From an uncultured Flavihumibacter sp. (GTDB lineage: Bacteria; Bacteroidota; Bacteroidia; Chitinophagales; Chitinophagaceae), in assembly GCA_946481605.1 (NCBI GenBank), contig CAMLPA010000224.1, forward strand, positions 1 through 5,917: a stretch of DNA of 5,917 bases, given 5' to 3'. The notes below the pieces were generated by a model, which was not told the origin of the DNA, did not search any database, and saw only the letters and a program-made list of their open reading frames with translations. A program made the translations under genes and the position numbers. This document shows positions 1 through 5,105 of the stretch, piece by piece; within the stretch, counting starts at the first letter, position 1; each line of letters opens with the position of its first letter.

Positions 1-25
1 AAAAAATGGGGGCTCTCGCCCCCAT
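1..25 (-). terminator. Intrinsic terminator for leftward transcription
   Basis: Positions 6-13 and 18-25 form a perfect 8-bp stem of mostly G-C pairs around a 4-base loop. Read on the minus strand the loop is GAGA, a GNRA-type tetraloop, and the stem runs directly into a T tract (positions 5-1). This is the classic Rho-independent layout for transcription leaving the window leftward. On the plus strand the hairpin is not followed by T residues, so it should act in one direction only. The RNA that it ends must start to the right, in the minus-strand stretch up to about position 350, where no confident gene is visible. Confidence 0.75.
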
Positions 26-186
26 CCCCGTACCCTTTGTGCTACATCAGTAGAAACTGACCGTCTGTAGGATGATTTTTCATAAGTATTGAAATCGCGA
101 ATCTGAGGTTTTTCATTTTGTACAAAGCTATATGGAGAAGGTATCCTGTCATATAGACAAAACTCCGTTCTGCCATAGAAAAATAA

Positions 187-306
187 CTATGCTTTAGATA
201 AGTAGGCCAATACAATGGCAAGGTGCATAGCTGCAAGTAACATTACGGATATGGATAAACGAAGCATTGAAACAGGCTCGTAATACCTGATCTTTTGTTT
301 TTTCAT
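187..306 (-). CDS. Possible small single-helix membrane peptide (39 aa)
   Basis: A minus-strand frame runs from ATG at 304-306 to TAG at 187-189. It begins MKKQKIRYY, a strongly basic head, and continues into a hydrophobic segment of about 20 residues (roughly residues 14-36, including SVMLLAAMHLAIVLAYL). That is the composition of a one-pass membrane micropeptide, but chance could also give it at this length. It lies upstream of the leftward terminator at 1-25, so a transcript with a defined end is possible. There is no Shine-Dalgarno sequence, and the best upstream -7-like box (332-339, TTCCTTTG on the minus strand) misses the TAnnTTTG consensus. It could also be the remnant of a longer gene. 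I recognise no family. Confidence 0.22.
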   Translation of the reverse strand: MKKQKIRYYEPVSMLRLSISVMLLAAMHLAIVLAYLSKA

Positions 307-544
307 AAGTATTCGTTTATACATGACATAACAAAGGAATGCAGGTTTTGTGGTGAGAATCGTAAAAAATATTCGAATTATTTTAGATTTATTTCTCCTT
401 TAAAATGTTGATTTTAAGGAAGATAGAAATATGATCGTGTTTTTACTATTACTGAATGGGTCTTTTTCTATACGCATACAGGGGGATTCCATTTATTTTT
501 CGCTGTGATAACCCCGTGCGAAAGCACCCCCTAAAATCTCATCC
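307..544. other. AT-rich leader upstream of the kinase; no gene seen
   Basis: This stretch is clearly more AT-rich than the following gene and should hold the kinase promoter. I could not find a convincing TTTG/TAnnTTTG pair on the plus strand; a TTTG at 347-350 has 19 bases after it but then TATTCGAA, which does not fit. A 25-codon plus-strand frame (431-508, beginning MIVFLLLLNG) ends before the kinase ATG and could be a leader peptide, but nothing else supports it. A 4-bp stem closed by a GAAA tetraloop sits at 516-527, about 17 bases ahead of the kinase start. An in-frame TAA upstream rules out a longer kinase N-terminus. Confidence 0.4.
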
Positions 545-1498
545 ATGAAAAGAACATCTGCAGGTCTTTTCCTGCTGTGCTGTTTGTTTATTTCGGCTTG
601 TAGTGGCAATGGAAAAATCTTATCAGTTGAGGCAGATCTCGGACTGATTGTTTCAGTATTTCTTTTTTTAACCTCATTGCTGTTATCAATTGCATTGGTG
701 CGTGTAAGAAAAAAATTACGCAGAAGAATTAAGCGCCAATCGGAGGAATTGCGCGATGCCAGGCAACTGATGAACGAGTTGCAGCGCCAATGTACTTCCT
801 TGCAGGATGAGAAAGAAGAAAGAGACTTTTTCTTTTCCATGGTGGTACACGACCTGAAAAGTCCGCTCCGTTTCCTGATGATGCGTGCCAGACAACTGGC
901 AGATGATGCCGCCAATGAACAACTGACCATCTCCAAAGAATCCATCTCCGACCTTTGGGTGGAAGCAACCGCGGTTTACCACCTGGCGCTGGACATGCTG
1001 CTTTTACAGGAAATCAAGACGTTGGAAGAATTGCCTCAGGTGCAGCGTATGGACATGGGAGCGCTCATGAAAGATGTGGTGGAATTGTACAGTAAGATCG
1101 TGTCCTCCAAAGGCAATCAACTTGAAATGAAAGTGGCGCAAGGGCTGGAATTACTTGTGCCTTACGAATTAATTAAGGTGGTGGTAAGAAACCTGATTGA
1201 CAACGCCAACAAGTTTACCGCTAACGGAAATATTCTTGTGATTGCATTGCTTCACGAAAAACACCTTTCCATCGTGGTGGAAGATACCGGCATTGGCATG
1301 GACGAGCGGCAGTTACACATGCTGATGAATGCCTCCCCCGGCAACCGTGTTTCCATCGCCAGAACTTTTGGGATAGGCTATACTGTTATACATACCTTGC
1401 TCGAAAGAATGAAAGGGAAGCTCAGTATTGTGAGTACACCCGGAAAGGGGACACGTGTTACCGTGCGCATTCCTGTTCAGGTAAGTTCCATATGGTAG
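545..1498 (+). CDS. Membrane sensor histidine kinase, HisKA/HATPase type, minimal sensor
   Basis: A 317-residue kinase that should autophosphorylate on His102 and pass the phosphate to a response regulator. In order: a hydrophobic N-terminal segment ending in a lipobox-like ISAC (residues 16-19); only about 13 residues; a second membrane helix near 33-53; a charged, probably coiled-coil linker (55-92); an H box HDLKSPLRF (102-110); an N box VRNLIDNANKF (214-224, Asn216 and Asn220); a G1 box DTGIGM (247-252); and a G2 box FGIGYTVI (275-282). All catalytic boxes are present, so it is probably active. There is no periplasmic ligand domain, PAS, HAMP or TPR region. The N-terminus either is cleaved and lipidated at Cys19 or forms a helical hairpin that leaves the kinase in the cytoplasm. 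An in-frame stop upstream supports the ATG start. It converges on the regulator gene and overlaps it by 22 bp, which suggests but does not prove that they are partners. Confidence 0.9.
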   Translation: MKRTSAGLFLLCCLFISACSGNGKILSVEADLGLIVSVFLFLTSLLLSIALVRVRKKLRRRIKRQSEELRDARQLMNELQRQCTSLQDEKEERDFFFSMVVHDLKSPLRFLMMRARQLADDAANEQLTISKESISDLWVEATAVYHLALDMLLLQEIKTLEELPQVQRMDMGALMKDVVELYSKIVSSKGNQLEMKVAQGLELLVPYELIKVVVRNLIDNANKFTANGNILVIALLHEKHLSIVVEDTGIGMDERQLHMLMNASPGNRVSIARTFGIGYTVIHTLLERMKGKLSIVSTPGKGTRVTVRIPVQVSSIW

Positions 1499-2115
1499 GC
1501 TTCCGCGAGTTTGTTCAGTTCAATGATATTGGTAACGTGCAGCTTCTCGAAAATCCGTGCCTTGTGTGTGCCAATAGTGGAAGTGTGCAGTTTTAAACTG
1601 GCGGATATTTCAGATACAGACTTCCCCTGCACAAGATGACGCATCACCTCCGTTTCCCGGTCGGAAAGAAATTCGAACGGGCTGTGCCGGGGTGGTTTCT
1701 TATCGTCGAAGAAGAAAGTCTCGATCAGTTTCTCACTAACATACGGCTTGTTGTACAGGAGAATCTGGGTAACCGAACGCAGTATTTCCGAATCGGAAGC
1801 GTCTTTGCTAAGGTAACCGTAAACACCGAGTTTCTGATAACGCTTGGCAAAAATGTGTTCGGGACTCATCGAGAAAATGAGTATCCTGAGATGCGGTTGT
1901 TTGGCGAGCAGGAACTGTACCAGGCTGAACGAATCTGTATTGGGCATGTTAATGTCCATTACTACCAGGTCAAAAGCTGTTGATTTAATGTGTTCGCTCA
2001 CTTCTTCGCCACAACGGGCTTCAGTGATGGAAACGGCGATGCCGATTTTCTGCAGCAGGTGCGCCAGCCCCGACCGCACAATGGCGTGGTCGTCGGCGAT
2101 AAGTATATGTTTCAT
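1477..2115 (-). CDS. NarL/FixJ-family response regulator (REC + LuxR HTH)
   Basis: A 212-residue cytoplasmic transcription regulator of normal length for the NarL/FixJ family. The receiver domain (about 1-120) shows the acidic pair Asp8/Asp9, the phospho-acceptor Asp54 in VVMDINMP, Ser82 as the switch hydroxyl residue, and Lys104 in YLSKDAS. A linker ending near 145 leads to a LuxR-type helix-turn-helix (about 147-207) that starts LSDRETEVMRHLVQGKS and has recognition-helix residues STIGTHKARIFEKL. All phosphorylation residues are intact. The ATG at 2113-2115 lacks a Shine-Dalgarno sequence. The gene lies alone on its strand, tail-to-tail with the histidine kinase, sharing 22 bp at the 3' ends, so the two cannot be one operon. 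Its targets cannot be read from this window. Confidence 0.93.
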   Translation of the reverse strand: MKHILIADDHAIVRSGLAHLLQKIGIAVSITEARCGEEVSEHIKSTAFDLVVMDINMPNTDSFSLVQFLLAKQPHLRILIFSMSPEHIFAKRYQKLGVYGYLSKDASDSEILRSVTQILLYNKPYVSEKLIETFFFDDKKPPRHSPFEFLSDRETEVMRHLVQGKSVSEISASLKLHTSTIGTHKARIFEKLHVTNIIELNKLAEAYHMELT

Positions 2116-2400
2116 GAGGCCAGGTTTTAAACGATATTTATTGTGACGATACCAATGGCATCAGTCCAAACCATATCACCCGGTAAAGTTAGCGAAACCA
2201 CTGATTGCGGGGATAGAAATTTTTCTATTTGAATACAAGGCTGAAACAAAATATGTTGTACGTAAGATTATGTTTTTCAATAACTTAAATTTCTGCACAT
2301 GTTGCTTTTACTTGTCTGAATATTTTGAACTGGCCAAAATCCCCAATGGTATACCGAAAACTGATTCGGTTATATCGAATTCATTGTAACCATAAACAAT
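2116..2400. other. Non-coding AT-rich spacer with three short dyads
   Basis: No plausible reading frame is seen on either strand. The stretch should contain the promoter of the leftward regulator gene and the trailer of the leftward nucleotidyltransferase gene. Three dyads are visible: ATAGAAA/TTTCTAT with a 2-base centre (2213-2228); ATTTTG, 7 bases, CAAAAT (2322-2340); and ACCGAA/TTCGGT around a 6-base loop (2353-2370), which extends by TAT/ATA if one A is bulged. None is followed by a T tract on either strand, so they look more like protein-binding sites or RNA structure than intrinsic terminators. Confidence 0.35.
2167..2197 (-). promoter_or_regulatory. Weak candidate promoter for the response regulator
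   Basis: On the minus strand, TTTC (2194-2197) stands 18 bases upstream of TATGGTTTG (2167-2175). This resembles the Bacteroidota TTTG / TAnnTTTG arrangement, with one mismatch in the -33 element and one extra base in the -7 element. The -7 box ends 51 bases before the regulator ATG, a reasonable leader length. Because the match is imperfect and the region is AT-rich, chance is a real alternative. Confidence 0.2.
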
Positions 2401-2436
2401 CGCCCCTCTCCCCCGGAGAGGGGTAAGGGGGTGAGG
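2401..2436. repeat. REP-like palindromic element next to a stop codon
   Basis: Positions 2403-2411 and 2415-2423 are a perfect 9-bp inverted repeat (CCCCTCTCC / GGAGAGGGG) with a CCC loop, followed by a G-rich tail GGGGGTGAGG (2427-2436). The combination of CCCTCTCC palindrome plus GGGTGAGG tail is one I recall as a dispersed extragenic palindrome in many bacterial genomes, including Bacteroidota. It directly abuts the stop codon of the nucleotidyltransferase gene. It could help to end or stabilise that leftward transcript, but it lacks a T tract. No RAYT-type transposase is in the window, and copy number cannot be judged from one copy. Confidence 0.6.
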
Positions 2437-4344
2437 CTAAGCAAACAACTCACTCGTAAACTTCACCTTAATCCCCGTCTGAAAATTCTCAATCGTTCTG
2501 AATATCTCTCTCAATGAAAGTTGCTCTATCCGTGTAAGCGCATTCAACGGATAATAATTATCCGGTTCAGTTTTATCAAGGATCAGTTGACGGGCCTGTT
2601 TCTTTAAACGCATTCCCATCAGTAAATAATAAGACTGCATCAGCTCCTGGTATTCCGTTTCGTTAAATACACCTTTTTCTTTCAGGGCCTTCAACCTTTC
2701 GCCCGTATTTACTTCGAAAATATGGTGTTTCAGTGCGTAAACACGAACGAGGTCCACAATAGGGGTCATTGCTTTTTTGATATCAAAAACTTCTTGTGAG
2801 CCTTTGGTGAAGGTGCGGATATTTTTAAAGAAAGTAAGTGGCGGCTTGTATTGAAGTGCATTCTTCGCCAGGAAGAAAAACAGCTTCTCCTGTGGTTTCT
2901 GCAATTCCTGGTGGAGGAAAGCTTTCAGTTCCTCCATGATTGTTTCATCGCCATACAGGTACCTGCAATCGAAGAAGGTGGAGAATTTGATTACCGTCTC
3001 CGGAACGGATTCCTGCATCCAGCTTTCGTAATTCCGTTTCCAGTGCGACAATGAATGCGTCCACTTCGGATTCTTCGCCATAAACCCGCCGGTGCAGAAA
3101 ACAAATCCGATATAATTGAGTTTCTCTGATACTTGTGTGGCAAAATCCAGGAAGTAAGCACGCACTTCTTCACGGTGTTCGTTGGCTTTGTCTTCGTAAA
3201 TAATGGCGTTGTCCTGGTCGGTTTTCAGCGTTTGTTCCTTCCTTCCTTCACTACCCAATACCATGAATACAAAGCGGGCGGGCGGTGGACCCATCGTTTC
3301 AATTACGCTTTCGATCACTTTCAGCGCTATGGTATCGGAAATCGTGGTGATCACCTGGTTGGCGATGGCGGCATTCACGCCGCGTGTAAGCAGTTGTTGT
3401 ACCATTTGCGGCACCTGCTCCCATTTTCTTTTCAGTTCATCTTCCGAGCGGGCCAGTTTCACGCTTTGGATAAACACCAGGGGCGATTGTGCCTGCTCGC
3501 TCAGGAGTTTGTTCCGGCTTAGAAATCCCACCGGCACGCCGTTCCGTTCCACCACCAGGTAGCGGGTTTTGGTGCGGAACATCATCAGGATGGCCTCATA
3601 CACATACGCTTCCGAGGAAATGGTCACAATGGGGTTGTCCATTATGGTTGAAATGGGCTGGGCGGTATCTCCCTGTTCCGCGATTACACGGTCGCGGAGG
3701 GTGATATCGGTCGCGAAGCCAATAATACCGCCTGCTTCATTGGTGATGAAGATGCAACTGACCTTGTGCAGTGCCATTGTTCTTGCGGCCTCATAAACGG
3801 GTGTGGCTGCGGTGCAGGAAACGATGTCGCGTGTTTCAATACTTTCTATTTTGCGGGAATATATTTCTGCAGATGCGGTGAAATTGTCGTCGAATACCGG
3901 TGTCCGTTTGAAGAAATGCGCGAACTCTTCATTCATCATTCTTTTGCCGAATTCAGCGGTAAAGTAGTTGTTGAAGGATTCGTATTCCTGGCAGAGTTGT
4001 TTGAACTCTTTGCGTGGCAGAAAGTACACTTTGGTGCCCTTCAATGCCATTACCGTCCGCAGGGATTGCCTGCGGTTCAGCAGTACGGAAACGCCACCAT
4101 AGCAATAACCTTTATCGTGCAGCTCCACGAGCCGTTTGTTCTGCTGGGAATCGTAAAAAAAGGATTCATAAGCTCCTTCGGCGATGATGTCCACACCTTT
4201 CATCGCGGTTACTTCCTGCTTATAGATCAGGGTATCTTTGTTGTATTCAATCTCCTGAATGGCATTGGAAATAGCTTCCAGTTTCTCTGCCGGTAACAGG
4301 TTGAAAGGAGGAACAGTCTGAAGGAAGCTGGTGTATTGGTTCAT
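2437..4344 (-). CDS. cNMP-binding-like / CBS pair / DUF294 nucleotidyltransferase protein
   Basis: A 635-residue soluble protein of the COG2905 type. In order: a cyclic-nucleotide-binding-like beta-barrel (about 5-125), a helical linker, two CBS domains (about 172-221 and 231-282), a GlnD-like DUF294 nucleotidyltransferase domain (about 300-440), and a helical DUF294 C-terminal domain (about 475-620). The nucleotidyltransferase signature is intact: GSEGRKEQ at 364-371 and DQDNA at 376-380, with Asp376 and Asp378 as likely metal ligands. FFDCRYLYGD (457-466) is a further family-like motif. By analogy with GlnD it may transfer a nucleotide to a protein, but the substrate is unknown. The usual ligand residues of the cNMP and CBS modules are not conserved here. 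The ATG at 4342-4344 is chosen because it overlaps the exonuclease TGA as ATGA; a TTG two codons upstream is less likely. A REP-like element follows the stop. Confidence 0.92.
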   Translation of the reverse strand: MNQYTSFLQTVPPFNLLPAEKLEAISNAIQEIEYNKDTLIYKQEVTAMKGVDIIAEGAYESFFYDSQQNKRLVELHDKGYCYGGVSVLLNRRQSLRTVMALKGTKVYFLPRKEFKQLCQEYESFNNYFTAEFGKRMMNEEFAHFFKRTPVFDDNFTASAEIYSRKIESIETRDIVSCTAATPVYEAARTMALHKVSCIFITNEAGGIIGFATDITLRDRVIAEQGDTAQPISTIMDNPIVTISSEAYVYEAILMMFRTKTRYLVVERNGVPVGFLSRNKLLSEQAQSPLVFIQSVKLARSEDELKRKWEQVPQMVQQLLTRGVNAAIANQVITTISDTIALKVIESVIETMGPPPARFVFMVLGSEGRKEQTLKTDQDNAIIYEDKANEHREEVRAYFLDFATQVSEKLNYIGFVFCTGGFMAKNPKWTHSLSHWKRNYESWMQESVPETVIKFSTFFDCRYLYGDETIMEELKAFLHQELQKPQEKLFFFLAKNALQYKPPLTFFKNIRTFTKGSQEVFDIKKAMTPIVDLVRVYALKHHIFEVNTGERLKALKEKGVFNETEYQELMQSYYLLMGMRLKKQARQLILDKTEPDNYYPLNALTRIEQLSLREIFRTIENFQTGIKVKFTSELFA

Positions 4345-5039
4345 AAGCAAAAGGCGATTAAAGCGGAAAGGAGGGTGATCATGAGGGCGAAAATGCCCCA
4401 GCCCGCTTTCCTGGAAATTTTTTTGGCCTGAAGAATTTCTTCTTTTTGTTGCCCGATGGTATGAATGGATATTTCTTTTCTGCGCAGCAATTCAAAAAAA
4501 CACTGGGCTGTGGCGTTTACATCGGTGTAGGCGTTGTGCTGGTTGCCGAGTTCGCGCTGGAACAGTCTTTCATAGAGATCGCCAAGGCGGAAGAACTTTT
4601 TCTGCGGATGCCGCACCAGGTGTCGGGTGGCCTGCATGGTGCAATAGCTGGGGTATTGCTGAATGATGTTCTCCATCCCCGACCTGTAGTATTCCGCGCC
4701 TGCGAGGTGAAGGTCCAGTTCAATGAAGTGGCCGATTACCACGGGGTTGAAGGCGATCAAATCTGCTGTCAGCAATTCCATTACTTTTCGTCTCGGTTCC
4801 CCATTCCTGTCCAAAAATGCACGGGTGATGCCATGTACCTGAATGGATTCCGGGGTAACCGTGAAATCCTGGTCGCCGATATAATGATTTTCCTGCTTGA
4901 TCAAGCGGCCTTCAACAGTGTAAACGGTCCAGGAGAATTGCACCGCGTGCGGCCAGTTGCCTTCCACCGAATAGGGGAGGTCCCATTTTTTCGGCAAGCC
5001 GGATGTTTCCGTATCAATAAAAAGAAGGAATGGTCTCAC
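4341..5039 (-). CDS. DEDDh 3'-5' exonuclease (DnaQ-like) with C-terminal membrane helix
   Basis: A 232-residue exonuclease of the DnaQ/RNase T superfamily, expected to remove nucleotides from 3' ends of DNA or RNA with two metal ions. Exo I is DTET (Asp9, Glu11), Exo II is GHFIELDLHL (Asp109), and Exo III is HNAYTD (His168, Asp173), so the DEDDh set is complete. In Exo II the Asn and Phe usual before the Asp are Phe105 and Leu108. Residues 213-232 form a hydrophobic helix after a basic stretch (KKISRKAG), so the protein is probably tail-anchored with its catalytic domain in the cytoplasm. The start is GTG at 5037-5039; an in-frame TAA lies upstream with no ATG between. It is first in an operon with the DUF294 gene (4-bp overlap). 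It is not a replicative epsilon subunit as far as I can see: the pairing and membrane tail point to a separate role. Confidence 0.9.
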   Translation of the reverse strand: MRPFLLFIDTETSGLPKKWDLPYSVEGNWPHAVQFSWTVYTVEGRLIKQENHYIGDQDFTVTPESIQVHGITRAFLDRNGEPRRKVMELLTADLIAFNPVVIGHFIELDLHLAGAEYYRSGMENIIQQYPSYCTMQATRHLVRHPQKKFFRLGDLYERLFQRELGNQHNAYTDVNATAQCFFELLRRKEISIHTIGQQKEEILQAKKISRKAGWGIFALMITLLSALIAFCL

Positions 5040-5069
5040 GAAGGCTGATGATGGTAACAGTTAAGTCGT

Positions 5070-5077
5070 CAAATATA
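5070..5077 (-). promoter_or_regulatory. Candidate -7 box (TATATTTG) for the exonuclease operon
   Basis: Read on the minus strand, 5077-5070 is TATATTTG, an exact match to the Bacteroidota -7 consensus TAnnTTTG. It lies 30 bases upstream of the GTG start, giving a leader of roughly 25 bases. The -33 TTTG element is not well matched: the expected place, near 5097-5101, reads TGCAA. The box sits inside an AT-rich core of the 66-bp divergent spacer, so it could interact with the promoter of the methyltransferase gene on the other strand, for which no good -7 box was found. Confidence 0.45.
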
Positions 5078-5105
5078 CAATTTTATATACTGTATCTTGC
5101 AGCCG

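Noticed and set aside
42..236. Minus-strand frame of up to 64 residues, or 44 residues from ATG at 174-176, ending just before the left terminator.
   Set aside because: The longest form needs a TTG start, there is no ribosome-binding signal, the composition shows no domain or clear membrane helix, and it overlaps the 39-residue frame in another phase. Kept only as background to the terminator finding.
347..377. TTTG followed after 19 bases by TATTCGAA as a kinase promoter.
   Set aside because: The downstream element shares only the leading TA with TAnnTTTG, so it does not qualify.
431..508. 25-codon plus-strand frame with a hydrophobic start, upstream of the kinase.
   Set aside because: It is too short to judge. 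The purine-rich AAGGA before it is badly spaced, and nothing ties it to attenuation of the kinase gene.
493..945. Long open frames antisense to the kinase, and similar ones opposite the nucleotidyltransferase and exonuclease genes.
   Set aside because: They show no recognisable domains and lie wholly opposite genes with full sets of family motifs; they are codon-bias shadows.
2403..2423. The REP-like hairpin as an intrinsic terminator.
   Set aside because: On neither strand is the stem followed by a T tract; the plus side continues TAAGGGGG and the minus side CGATTG.
4345..4350. TTG start two codons upstream for the nucleotidyltransferase protein.
   Set aside because: The ATG at 4342-4344 forms a standard ATGA overlap with the exonuclease stop and explains the coupling better.
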